Made by a program: the position numbers and the translations under genes. Under the pieces are notes generated by a model that was not told the DNA's origin, did not search any database, and was given only the letters and a program-made list of their open reading frames with translations. Positions 26,629 to 34,794 of a stretch of 64,000 bases of DNA are shown here, one piece after another; positions within the stretch are counted from its first letter, which is position 1, and each line of letters begins with the position of its first letter. Source of the DNA: Paramixta manurensis (GTDB taxonomy: Bacteria; Pseudomonadota; Gammaproteobacteria; Enterobacterales; Enterobacteriaceae); NCBI RefSeq assembly GCF_013285385.1, contig NZ_CP054212.1, positions 2,294,001-2,358,000 of the forward strand, read 5' to 3'.

Positions 26629-28040
26629 ACCGCCCCCGCGCCGCTCAGCGCTGCTTTCTCCGGACGATCGGCCGGTTGCCGGTAGTTAACGCCCGGATGC
26701 GGCGCGCTCAGACGTGGCCCTTGCCCGAACAATTTTTCACGTAGCGTGCCCGGCGCGTACTCTTGCTTATAGACGCCGCGCTTTTGCAGTTCGGGAACTA
26801 ACAGTTCAACCACGTCGCGGAACGTCTCGTGCGTGACGGCATACGCCAGATTAAAACCATCGACATCGGTTTCCTCAATCCATGCTTGTAATTCATCGGC
26901 CACGGTTTGCGCGCTGCCGACCAACAAAGGGCCAAACCCGCCAATCCCCACCCAATCGGCTAATCCTTGCACCGTCCACTGGCGCGTTGGATCGGCGGTG
27001 GAAAAAGTCTCCACCGCCGACTGAATGGCGTTGGTATGCAAGTGCTTCAGGACCTGATCGGGTTGATACTGCCCAAAGTCGATACCGGTCCAGCCTGAAA
27101 TCAGCGCCAGCGCGCCCTCATAACTGACCCAGGATTTATACTCTTGCCATTTCTCCTGCGCCTGCTTGTCGGTCTCACCGACAATCACCGTTTGCAGGTT
27201 AAAAATTTTGATGCTGTACGGATCGCGCCCAACCTCCTGCGCCCGACGGCGAATGTCGCTGACCACTTTTTTCAGTAAGATTTTGGACGGCGCGGCGACA
27301 AATACGCATTCGGCATGTTCGGCGGCAAATTGTTTACCCCGGCTGGAAGCGCCAGCCTGATACAACACCGGAGTACGTTGCGGTGAGGGCTCACACAGGT
27401 GAATGCCCGGCACGTTGAAAAAATGCCCCCGGTGATTGATCGGATGAATTTTTGTCGGGTCGCTAAAGATGCGCCGCTGGCGGTCACGCAGCACCGCGCC
27501 CTCTTCCCAACTGCCTTCCAGCAGCTTATAGACCACCTGCAAATATTCATCCGCATAGTCATAGCGTGCGTCGTGATCGGTTTGCGCCTGGTGGCCAATA
27601 TTCCGTGCGCCGCTCTCCAGATAAGAGGTCACAATATTCCAGCCGACGCGCCCTTTCGTCAGGTGATCGAGCGTGGAAAGGCGGCGAGCGAACGGATATG
27701 GATGTTCAAACGACAGCGAGGCGGTCAGGCCAAACCCAAGGTGTTCGGTAACCAGCGCCATCGGCGTCACTAAGGCCAGCGGATCGTTAACCGGCACTTG
27801 CGTTGCCTGGCGGATGGCGGCATCGCCGTTGCCGTTTAACACGTCATAAACCCCAAGGACGTCGGCAATAAACAGGCCGTCAAATTTGCCGCGTTCCAGT
27901 AAACGCGCCAGATCGGTCCAATACTCCAGGTCTTTGTACTGCCAGGAACGATCGCGCGGGTGCGCCCATAATCCCGGTGACTGGTGTCCAACACAATTCA
28001 TATCAAAAGCGTTCAAACGAATTTCACGTTGCGATGACAT
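26625..28040 (-). CDS. NtaA/SnaA/DszA-type FMNH2-dependent monooxygenase
   Basis: A 471-residue flavin-dependent monooxygenase of the luciferase-like NtaA/SnaA/DszA family. HPRDRSWQYKDLEYW, GRVGWNIVTS, HRGHFFNVPG and YQAGASSRGKQFAA are family signatures. Relatives cleave C-S or C-N bonds in dibenzothiophene sulfone, nitrilotriacetate or dialkyl sulfones. The ATG at 28040 follows GGAGAG; a start 12 nt upstream is less likely. It probably needs an NAD(P)H:flavin reductase, which is not encoded in this cluster. Confidence 0.9.
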   Translation of the reverse strand: MSSQREIRLNAFDMNCVGHQSPGLWAHPRDRSWQYKDLEYWTDLARLLERGKFDGLFIADVLGVYDVLNGNGDAAIRQATQVPVNDPLALVTPMALVTEHLGFGLTASLSFEHPYPFARRLSTLDHLTKGRVGWNIVTSYLESGARNIGHQAQTDHDARYDYADEYLQVVYKLLEGSWEEGAVLRDRQRRIFSDPTKIHPINHRGHFFNVPGIHLCEPSPQRTPVLYQAGASSRGKQFAAEHAECVFVAAPSKILLKKVVSDIRRRAQEVGRDPYSIKIFNLQTVIVGETDKQAQEKWQEYKSWVSYEGALALISGWTGIDFGQYQPDQVLKHLHTNAIQSAVETFSTADPTRQWTVQGLADWVGIGGFGPLLVGSAQTVADELQAWIEETDVDGFNLAYAVTHETFRDVVELLVPELQKRGVYKQEYAPGTLREKLFGQGPRLSAPHPGVNYRQPADRPEKAALSGAGAV

Positions 28041-28063
28041 AGCGCTCTCCACAGCGAATCCTG

Positions 28064-28165
28064 GTCTGGCTTAAGCCGACCGGTTCGTAGTTATCATGGT
28101 TAAATCTGAGGATGGGACGAGTGCATCGCCCCGATAAGAATTAAGGTGCCAGTCTTAAGCCAGAC
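28064..28165. repeat. 12-bp inverted repeats in the gap before the NtaA-type gene
   Basis: GTCTGGCTTAAG (28064-28075) and CTTAAGCCAGAC (28154-28165) are exact inverted copies 78 bp apart. They frame the 114-bp gap between the flavoprotein and monooxygenase genes. They may form a long mRNA stem or be regulator sites. Confidence 0.45.
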
Positions 28166-29558
28166 ATCGTCCTTCCTGCTGCGGCGCCAGCACTGTTGCC
28201 AGCAGTTGCTGCGCGACCGCTTCGGCATGTTCAGCAACCTGCGGCAACCCCATTAACTCGCCAAAACGTCCACGCGCCGCCGGGCCGACGACCAGTAATC
28301 GCGGGTTCGCCTCTCCTGCCTGATTAATAGTTTGGGAGTGCGCATTAACCAGAATACCGAGTTGCAGCGGATCGGCCTGCAGTTCGCCGTTGGCGGCTAA
28401 TTCACGCAATAGCGGCTGGCTCTCCAACAGTCCGCCATGCGCCGGGCCGGTGGTAACAATCAGCTTATCTACCCTGATGTCACGCGGCGCACCGTGGCGC
28501 GGTGACAGGCGCAACCTGATGGCATCGCCTTCTGACGCGGCCTGACGTAAACGTGCCGCCAACACCTGCAACGCTCCTTGTTGTTGTTTTTGCTCTAACA
28601 ACTGACTGACTTGCGGTGCAATACGATAACGGTGTACATCCCACCAGGCGCGTAGATGGCGCAGAAAACGCCGCTGCTCTGCCAGAGAGAAACCTGACCA
28701 AATCCGTTGCCCGTTGGCGCGTACTGTATCCAACACCGCCTGCCATGGTGTGCCTTGCTCTGCCGCACGCGCAATTTCACTGCGGATGTATGCTGTCCAG
28801 TCATTAAGTGACAGCGTCAGGTCATCCAGTGCCGCCAGCGGCCACGGTGTAATAGCGCCATTGGCATTCGGGCGAGGCAATAGCCCATGGCGCGAGAAGG
28901 CGATGATCGGCCCGGCATGACCGCGCAACTGTAACGAAGCGACGTTATCTGCCATGGTTAGGCCGCTCCCGATAATGGCAATCCGATCACTTGGTTTTAC
29001 CGCCTCAAGCGCATCCGGGCGCCACGGATCGGCAATTAACCCCGGATGTCCGGCCAGCGAGCGGGCAATCATGCCGGGTAATGCTGGCGGCGGATGACTG
29101 ACCGCCAGTACCACGGCATCCGCCGCGATTAACTGGCCCTGACGGGTTAATACGTGGTTGTCGCGTAACGCTATCGCCTCGTCGCGCAGATGGCTCAGCG
29201 TGGCAGGTGAATAACGCTGGGCTTCAACGAACTTTTCGGCGATATAACGCGCAAACGCCCCACGCTGCGGATAGACGCTCCCATCCGTCCAGCGTGCCGC
29301 CGTATCTTGTGTATAGGCGGTTTGTTGACGATACCAGCGGTCAAAATCTCCCTGTTCCGCCGCAGAAAGCTGCATTTTTTCCGCCGGGACGTTAATCCGA
29401 TGGGCGGGATCAGACGTGGAGTAGGCCACGCCCTGCGCCAATGCAGCACGGGGTTCAACCACCGTAATAGCCAGCGGCGATGACGTTTGACGCGCCAGAT
29501 GAATCGCCAGCGCCGTCCCGCTAAATCCCCCGCCGATAATCACCACCCGTTTCGTCAT
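28155..29558 (-). CDS. FAD/NAD(P)-binding protein (FAD_NAD_binding_9 family)
   Basis: A 467-residue flavoprotein. The N-terminal dinucleotide-binding motif VVIIGGGFSGTALAIHL and the second motif IAIIGSGLTMADNVASL fit the family of FAD/NAD(P)-binding proteins around pyridine nucleotide-disulphide oxidoreductases and flavin monooxygenases. The INVPAEKMQLS segment is typical of it. It follows the SsuD-type gene by 47 nt and has a good GAGGT ribosome site. It could oxygenate the substrate itself or supply reduced flavin; neither can be settled from the sequence. Confidence 0.82.
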   Translation of the reverse strand: MTKRVVIIGGGFSGTALAIHLARQTSSPLAITVVEPRAALAQGVAYSTSDPAHRINVPAEKMQLSAAEQGDFDRWYRQQTAYTQDTAARWTDGSVYPQRGAFARYIAEKFVEAQRYSPATLSHLRDEAIALRDNHVLTRQGQLIAADAVVLAVSHPPPALPGMIARSLAGHPGLIADPWRPDALEAVKPSDRIAIIGSGLTMADNVASLQLRGHAGPIIAFSRHGLLPRPNANGAITPWPLAALDDLTLSLNDWTAYIRSEIARAAEQGTPWQAVLDTVRANGQRIWSGFSLAEQRRFLRHLRAWWDVHRYRIAPQVSQLLEQKQQQGALQVLAARLRQAASEGDAIRLRLSPRHGAPRDIRVDKLIVTTGPAHGGLLESQPLLRELAANGELQADPLQLGILVNAHSQTINQAGEANPRLLVVGPAARGRFGELMGLPQVAEHAEAVAQQLLATVLAPQQEGRCLA

Positions 29559-29605
29559 GCCAATACCTCATTTCTTTGGCAACGCATTGCGGTATGCATC
29601 TACCG

Positions 29606-30772
29606 TTAGCTTGCGCTGGCTTGCGGACGCTTATCGCCGCCAATAGTTTCGCCAAACGGCCCGGTGTTAATCGTCCGTTCAGCCCGTTGTGATGACTGTG
29701 ACAGTGGCAACAATGGCATGACCAGTTCGGCAAAACGGTGTGCTTCTTCAAGGTGCGGGTAGCCGGAAAGGATAAAGTTTTTGATCCCTAACGCCTGGTA
29801 TTCACGGATGCGATCCGCGACCTGTTGTGGATTGCCAACCAGCGCCGTACCGGCGCCGCCGCGTACCAGCCCGACGCCCGCCCATAAATTCGGCCCAATG
29901 CGTAAACTCTCGCGGGAACCCTTGTGCAGTGCGCTCATCCGCGCCTGACCGGTGGAATCCATACGGGCAAAAATTTTCTGCGCCGCCGCAATGGTTTCCT
30001 CATCCAAATGGGCGATCAGCCGATCGGCGGCGGCCCACGCCTCTTCTTCGGTTTCACGGACGATGACATGTAGACGAATACCGTAATCCAGTTCGCGTCC
30101 GCGCGCCGTTGCCCGCTCGCGCACCACGGCAATTTTCTCCGCCACCTGCTCAACCGGCTCACCCCATGTTAGATAGGTGTCAATTTGATTGGCGGCAACG
30201 TCAATCGCTTCAGGGGAAGAGCCGCCAAAAAACAGCGGCGGCCCCTGTTCCTGAACCGGTGGGAATAACACTTCCGCGCCTTCAACCCGAAGATGCTTAC
30301 CGTGGAAATCCACCTTCTCGCCTTTCAGTAAGCGTGAATAGACCTGCAGGAATTCGTCGGTCACTTCATAACGTTCGCTGTGACCAAGGAAAATACCATC
30401 GCCTTTGTTTTCAACCGGATCGCCGCCGGTAACCACATTGATCAGCAACCGACCTTCTGACAAACGATCAAGCGTTGCGGCCATCCGTGCGGCGAGTGAT
30501 GGCGGCTGAAGCCCAGGACGTACCGCCACCAGGTAGCGTAAATGACGGGTGATGGGCGCCAGCGCAGCGGCAACCAGCCAGGAGTCTTCACAGCTTTTGC
30601 CGGTAGGAATTAACACCCCGTAGTAGCCGAGATTGTCAGCCGCCAGCGCAACCTGCTGTAAATAAGGTAAATCTACCGCGCGACCGCCTTTAGTGGTCCC
30701 CAAATAACGCCCATCGCCGTGGGTCGGAAGGAACCAGAATACGTTGATTTTGTCGTTCGCCGTCTCAGCCAT
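29606..30772 (-). CDS. ssuD: FMNH2-dependent alkanesulfonate monooxygenase
   Basis: A 388-residue luciferase-like enzyme releasing sulfite from alkanesulfonates. It matches SsuD closely: FWFLPTHGDGRYLGT, the catalytic-loop Cys in TGKSCEDSW, NVVTGGDPVENKGDG, and IRLHVIVRET with the active-site Arg and His. E. coli SsuD has 381 residues. It is the first gene of the cluster, with AGGA 8 nt before the ATG and a sigma-54-type promoter about 60-85 bp upstream. The partner flavin reductase SsuE is absent here. Confidence 0.93.
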   Translation of the reverse strand: MAETANDKINVFWFLPTHGDGRYLGTTKGGRAVDLPYLQQVALAADNLGYYGVLIPTGKSCEDSWLVAAALAPITRHLRYLVAVRPGLQPPSLAARMAATLDRLSEGRLLINVVTGGDPVENKGDGIFLGHSERYEVTDEFLQVYSRLLKGEKVDFHGKHLRVEGAEVLFPPVQEQGPPLFFGGSSPEAIDVAANQIDTYLTWGEPVEQVAEKIAVVRERATARGRELDYGIRLHVIVRETEEEAWAAADRLIAHLDEETIAAAQKIFARMDSTGQARMSALHKGSRESLRIGPNLWAGVGLVRGGAGTALVGNPQQVADRIREYQALGIKNFILSGYPHLEEAHRFAELVMPLLPLSQSSQRAERTINTGPFGETIGGDKRPQASAS

Positions 30773-30841
30773 TATGCATTTCCTATATAACCATATCTGT
30801 TATTTATCGAAGCAATGTTTCACTTTGGTTATAACTCATTA

Positions 30842-30857
30842 AGCGAAAAGCGTGCCA
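30842..30857 (-). promoter_or_regulatory. Sigma-54 (-24/-12) promoter of the ssuD operon
   Basis: On the minus strand TGGCACGCTTTTCGCT matches the sigma-54 consensus TGGCACG-N4-TTGCW with one deviation (C for T) and keeps the required GG-N10-GC spacing. It would start transcription near 30832, giving a leader of about 60 nt before ssuD. The divergent gene encodes a sigma-54 activator, which fits. Confidence 0.85.
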
Positions 30858-30916
30858 ACTCGAAAAGAAATAAAACCGCTATTTTTCAATGAATTGACTA
30901 AGGCTAATTTTCGATT

Positions 30917-30938
30917 CACTGTTGCAAATGCAACAGTG
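30917..30938. promoter_or_regulatory. 22-bp palindromic activator site (site 1)
   Basis: The 10-bp arms CACTGTTGCA and TGCAACAGTG flank AA in perfect dyad symmetry. It lies about 60-80 bp upstream of the -24 element of the ssuD promoter, where a sigma-54 activator would bind. It is the probable target of the Fis-type HTH of the regulator at 31046. Confidence 0.75.
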
Positions 30939-30952
30939 ACGCGTGTCTGGCT

Positions 30953-30966
30953 GCCGCATTTGCAAC
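30953..30966. promoter_or_regulatory. Second, partial activator site (site 2)
   Basis: The inverted copy GCATTTGCAAC repeats 11 bases of the core of site 1. The core centres are 32 bp apart, about three helical turns, so both sites face the same side. Paired sites are usual for hexamerising sigma-54 activators. Confidence 0.6.
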
Positions 30967-31045
30967 TTTCGCCGCCTTCCCCCTCTCGCTTCGGCGTGCC
31001 GGGCAGGATAAGATTTTTTTTCGCCGCCGATTCGGAGTTATTGTT

Positions 31046-32962
31046 ATGCAGAACCCGCCGCTTTTCACCGCCGACAGCCCGGTATTGATCGATCCCGCCT
31101 CACGGGCGTTTCAAAGTGTGTTGGACCGACTGGCACCAACCGATGCCACGGTATTAATCGTGGGCGAAACCGGCACCGGTAAAGAGGTGGTTGCACGTTA
31201 TCTGCATCATCACAGCTTGCGTCGCCAGCAACCTTTCGTGGCGGTTAACTGTGGCGCGCTCACCGAAAGCCTGGCTGAAGCCGAGTTATTCGGCCATGAA
31301 AAAGGCGCGTTTACCGGCGCAACGCAAACCCATCAGGGCTGGTTTGAAGCAGCCGAAGGCGGCACCTTATTGCTAGATGAAATTGGCGAGTTAAGTCTGC
31401 CCTTGCAGGTCAAACTGCTACGGGTATTGCAGGAGCGGGAAATTACCCGCGTTGGGTCACGGCGGGCCATTGGCATTAACGTTCGGGTGATTGCCGCGAC
31501 GCATGTCGATTTAACGCAAGCGATTCGGGAGAAACGTTTTCGTGAAGATCTCTACTATCGTCTGAATGTCGCGGCGGTGAAGTTGCCGCCTTTGCGGCAA
31601 CGGCGTGAAGATATACCGGTACTGGCGGAACATTTTCTGGCGCTCTATTCGCGCCGCCTCGGGCGCCCGCAGTTAAGGCTGACGGCGGAGGCGATGCAGA
31701 TGTTAGTGGAGTATGCCTGGCCGGGAAACGTACGTGAGCTGGAAAATACGCTGCATAATGCCGTGTTGCTGAGCCGTGAAAATCTCATTCAGCCTGCTCA
31801 ACTTCGCCTTGAGCAAGTGATCCACGCGCCCTTGCCGGTTGATGATTCACTGGAGCATTTTATTCGCCAGCAGCTACGCGACGCGCCCGATAATCTTTAT
31901 CAACGTATGGTCACGTCGCTGGTACGTAATGCCGTGGAAGTGAGTGAAGGAAACCAGTTGCAGGCGGCAACCCTATTAGGGATCAGCCGCCATAGCTTGC
32001 GTACGCATTTAGCCAATTTAGGCATGATTAAAGGCCGCCGAACAAGCAATGGCGTAAGTAAGCGCCGCGCTGCCGCATTTGGCGGTTCTCATGAGCGTGA
32101 ATTACGCATTGGTTATCAAAAGTTCGGTAATTTGGCGGTATTAAAGGCGCGCCAAAGCCTTGAAACGCTGTTTGCACAGCAAGGCGTGAGCGTGTTGTGG
32201 AGTGAGTTTCCGGCCGGGCCGCAGTTACTGCATGCATTGCATAATGATGAGATCGATTTTTGTAATACTGGCGAAGTGCCGCCGATCTTCGCTCAGGCCA
32301 GCGGTAGCCCGCTGGTGTATGTCGGCTGGGAACCGCCCGCGCCGCAAAGCGTGGCGTTGGTCGCTGCAATCGACAGCCCTATCCACACGCTTGCTGACTT
32401 ACGCGGCAAGCGTATCGCGGTGAATAAAGGGTCGAACGTGCATTATCTGTTGGTACAAATGCTGGATGAGGCCGGGTTGAGTTCAGATGAGGTAAAAGTG
32501 GTCTACGCACCACCAAAATATCCACTGACGCCGAGCGATTATCATGCGGTTGATGCCTGGATGATGTGGGATCCGTTGTTAAGCGATGCGGAGCGGAGTG
32601 GGACGATGCGGGTGATTGCCGATGGCCGTCAGCGCGTGTTGAACCAGCAGTTTTATTTAGCGCGGCGTGACTTCGCTCATCAGCATGAGGACATTATGCA
32701 GCATTTGCTGGAGGCGTTGCGTCAGACCGGGCGCTATATTGATTCACAGCGTCACGATGCGGTGCAGTGTCTGGCGGCAGAATTAGCGATGGATGCCGGT
32801 TCGCTGGAACAGGCGTTGGCACGGCGCAGCCATCAAATGCACGATATGGATATGCCAACCATTCGGCATCAGCAAACCATCGCCGACCGTTTTTTTGCCT
32901 TGGGGTTGATCCCGCGCGCGGTCAATGTGCGTGATGTGATTTGGACGCCCGGAAATGTGTAA
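31046..32962 (+). CDS. Fusion regulator: sigma-54 activator plus SsuA-like sulfonate-binding domain
   Basis: A 638-residue single protein. Residues 1-245 are a sigma-54 AAA+ domain with Walker A GETGTGKE (40-47), the sigma-contacting loop GAFTGA (87-92) and Walker B LLLDE (108-112). A Fis-type HTH follows (about 303-328, QAATLLGISRHSLRTHL). From about 352 to the end it is a sulfonate-binding protein of SsuA type (LRIGYQKFGNLAVL, EFPAGPQLLHAL, VNKGSNVHYLLV, VDAWMMWDPL), colinear with the SsuA-like protein at 16919. There is no N-terminal receiver, GAF or PAS domain and no signal peptide, so the binding domain must sense its ligand in the cytoplasm. Divergent from the ssuD operon, which it probably activates. 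GGAG 8 nt before the ATG. Confidence 0.92.
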   Translation: MQNPPLFTADSPVLIDPASRAFQSVLDRLAPTDATVLIVGETGTGKEVVARYLHHHSLRRQQPFVAVNCGALTESLAEAELFGHEKGAFTGATQTHQGWFEAAEGGTLLLDEIGELSLPLQVKLLRVLQEREITRVGSRRAIGINVRVIAATHVDLTQAIREKRFREDLYYRLNVAAVKLPPLRQRREDIPVLAEHFLALYSRRLGRPQLRLTAEAMQMLVEYAWPGNVRELENTLHNAVLLSRENLIQPAQLRLEQVIHAPLPVDDSLEHFIRQQLRDAPDNLYQRMVTSLVRNAVEVSEGNQLQAATLLGISRHSLRTHLANLGMIKGRRTSNGVSKRRAAAFGGSHERELRIGYQKFGNLAVLKARQSLETLFAQQGVSVLWSEFPAGPQLLHALHNDEIDFCNTGEVPPIFAQASGSPLVYVGWEPPAPQSVALVAAIDSPIHTLADLRGKRIAVNKGSNVHYLLVQMLDEAGLSSDEVKVVYAPPKYPLTPSDYHAVDAWMMWDPLLSDAERSGTMRVIADGRQRVLNQQFYLARRDFAHQHEDIMQHLLEALRQTGRYIDSQRHDAVQCLAAELAMDAGSLEQALARRSHQMHDMDMPTIRHQQTIADRFFALGLIPRAVNVRDVIWTPGNV

Positions 32963-33120
32963 CAGGCATCTCATTTATTAAGGTTTTTATTTTTTTCTTG
33001 CACAATCGAAAAACGGCACATTCCTGTACGGTTAGGCTTCAGGCCCCTGTTATGGTAAATTGGATAAACAGACAGGGGGTCCACTATAGCTGGCCTGTTT
33101 CCGGTTAAAGGAGCGATAAC

Positions 33121-33657
33121 GTGAAGAAAGGGATGATGTTGTGTGTATTGCTGGCGCTGTCGGGTGGGGTGCATGCGGCAGGGAAAACAGAAGCCGTGTA
33201 TACGGGGCCTGACTGTTCTAAAGATACGGACGGGCGAATCTTCGGTGGTTTATGGGATAGTGTCTTACCCAATACTTCAAAATATAAAAAATATGTTGAT
33301 ATTCTTGCAAAAAAAGACACTATTTTAAAAATAACTCGCCTTTCTTCTGAAAAAATAAGTAAAAAAGAAGCCGAGCGTCTGATGTACCGAAGAGCAAAGA
33401 AAGATGGAATAAAACAATCTGAAATAAAAGATAGAGGGATTGTAGAACAATACTTGGGTGAAGATTTATATAGGCAATATTATCTGATTGAATCAAACAA
33501 AAAATTCAAAGCAATTGCTGAGTTTTACTCATCTTACCTTCCTGGTGATTACCCTGTCGGTTCTAAAACAGGGGAATCCTGTGGCAATGACATTGAGAAT
33601 ATATATATTATATCTGATTCTATATATGGACATACGGAAGATTTCTCTTCGAGGTAA
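33121..33657 (+). CDS. Exported small protein, possible immunity factor
   Basis: A 178-residue protein starting with GTG after AAAGGAG. It has a signal peptide (MLCVLLALSGGVHA, cleavage after HAA) and a Lys/Glu-rich mature part with two cysteines (PDCSK and ESCGN). The second half of the gene is much more AT-rich than its surroundings. I do not recognise the family. It converges on the GH19 hydrolase gene, and a periplasmic location would suit an immunity protein against a peptidoglycan-cleaving effector; that is an inference. Confidence 0.72.
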   Translation: MKKGMMLCVLLALSGGVHAAGKTEAVYTGPDCSKDTDGRIFGGLWDSVLPNTSKYKKYVDILAKKDTILKITRLSSEKISKKEAERLMYRRAKKDGIKQSEIKDRGIVEQYLGEDLYRQYYLIESNKKFKAIAEFYSSYLPGDYPVGSKTGESCGNDIENIYIISDSIYGHTEDFSSR

Positions 33658-33662
33658 CATGC

Positions 33663-33686
33663 ACAGGGGGTGCCCCCCTGTTTTTT
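33663..33686 (+). terminator. Rho-independent terminator after the 178-residue gene
   Basis: ACAGGGGG and CCCCCTGT form an 8-bp stem with a 3-nt loop, followed by six T. The T-run touches the stop codon of the convergent GH19 gene. Confidence 0.88.
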
Positions 33687-34269
33687 ACTTTATGTGAAGA
33701 GCCAGTTTAATTTTCTTTAGCGCTTCTTCTCTTCGGGGTTTTCCGTTATATCCCCCATTTATGATGTAGGTTATTTGCATAAAGTTGTCATCGTCGGCTA
33801 ATCTATTTAATCCTTTTGAACTCCAGAATGCACAGGCGGTTCTTACGGCAAGAGAATACTCTTCTGCCACTCTCTCAGGATGGTTTACTAAGTCTTCATT
33901 GAATTTATCACCATATCTCTGATAATTTTCCCGTCCGGTAAGATGCAGTAATCCTCTGCCAATGTATTTGGGGCCATCACCAGGAAATTTGTTTCCTACA
34001 TTATGACCCGCCCTTGTATCAGGTTCGTACTCCTTGCCGCCATGTGCAGGGTTTTCTGTCATATACAGGAAGTCCTGTGTTTCAACACAGGACTGCGCCA
34101 GAAAATGCGCTACCCGGAGCTTTGTTGTGATGCCGTAATGCGGGAACCATAAGTTCATGGCCGGAGGCAGCGCCCTGAAGTTGGCTTCCTGAATATCGTG
34201 TTTCTGGTGGTCGGATATGTAGCGATTTGCAATGCTTTTCAGCAGTCCATAGGTGATACTCACGGTCAT
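33685..34269 (-). CDS. GH19-type peptidoglycan hydrolase, probable type VI effector
   Basis: A 194-residue lysozyme/chitinase-fold hydrolase of glycoside hydrolase family 19. The likely catalytic Glu is in FLAQSCVETQDF, and GDGPKYIGRGLLHLTGRENYQRYG is the family's core motif. No signal peptide, as expected for cargo or for a phage-like lysozyme. It lies 13 nt downstream of an Hcp gene on the same strand, so delivery by the type VI system into a rival's periplasm is the simplest reading. A phage-derived endolysin is the alternative. Confidence 0.88.
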   Translation of the reverse strand: MTVSITYGLLKSIANRYISDHQKHDIQEANFRALPPAMNLWFPHYGITTKLRVAHFLAQSCVETQDFLYMTENPAHGGKEYEPDTRAGHNVGNKFPGDGPKYIGRGLLHLTGRENYQRYGDKFNEDLVNHPERVAEEYSLAVRTACAFWSSKGLNRLADDDNFMQITYIINGGYNGKPRREEALKKIKLALHIK

Positions 34270-34282
34270 ACCGATTTCCTTT

Positions 34283-34765
34283 TCAGATTTCGCGGTTCTC
34301 TTTAATGTTCCATCCGGTCAGCGATTCCGGTCCTTTTCCGCCGCTGGCGGTTTGTTCCCTGTAGGCCAGGCGAACGGATGCCGCCTGAAATCCGTATCGC
34401 ATGGCAATCACCAGGCCTCCGCTGACGCCGCTGTAACTCACACGGGTAATCAGCACATCCTCAAGGGTAATCAGGTTGTATTCCATTTGTGAACCGCCTG
34501 CTTTACAGGCAGATATTTCCAGTCTGCTCAGGTGCTTACCGCTAGCGCAGTATTTCAGTAGCGCGGGGGTTGCGCTGTCGGTAAAGGCAATAACGGTAAG
34601 ATCCGTAAAGCTGACCTTTCCAGCGCCTGCACCGCCGCCTGTATGTGCACTGGCTGGCTGTGACGCGCCCCATTCAATGGAAAGTATGTCCGTCCATCCC
34701 TTGTGAGACGCATCCTGCGATTCGCCGGTGATCCCACTGACGCGCATAAACAGGCTCGTCGTCAT
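34283..34765 (-). CDS. hcp: Hcp-family type VI secretion tube protein
   Basis: A 160-residue Hcp1-like protein that builds the secreted tube of the type VI secretion system. MRVSGITGESQDASHKGWTDIL, SFTDLTVIAF and a central TLEDVLITRVSYSGVSGG segment are typical. The ATG at 34765 with AGGA 8 nt upstream was preferred over one 9 nt earlier. No other structural T6SS gene is in the window, so this is an orphan hcp-effector module that relies on a machine encoded elsewhere. Confidence 0.88.
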   Translation of the reverse strand: MTTSLFMRVSGITGESQDASHKGWTDILSIEWGASQPASAHTGGGAGAGKVSFTDLTVIAFTDSATPALLKYCASGKHLSRLEISACKAGGSQMEYNLITLEDVLITRVSYSGVSGGLVIAMRYGFQAASVRLAYREQTASGGKGPESLTGWNIKENREI

Positions 34766-34794
34766 AAATATCATCCTTGTTCCGGGTTGAGTGG

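Noticed and set aside
28130..28155. TGGCACC-type sequence on the minus strand upstream of the NtaA-type gene as a sigma-54 promoter
   Set aside because: No GC occurs at the -12 position with the right spacing.
30948..30965. Second possible sigma-54 promoter on the plus strand (TGGCTGCCGCATTTGCA) for the fusion regulator
   Set aside because: The GG and GC are separated by 11 bp, not the required 10, and the stretch is better explained as the second activator site.
31046..32962. Fusion regulator as an artefact of two adjacent genes
   Set aside because: No stop codon, no alternative start with a ribosome site, and no signal peptide occurs at the domain junction (residues 330-352); the frame is continuous.
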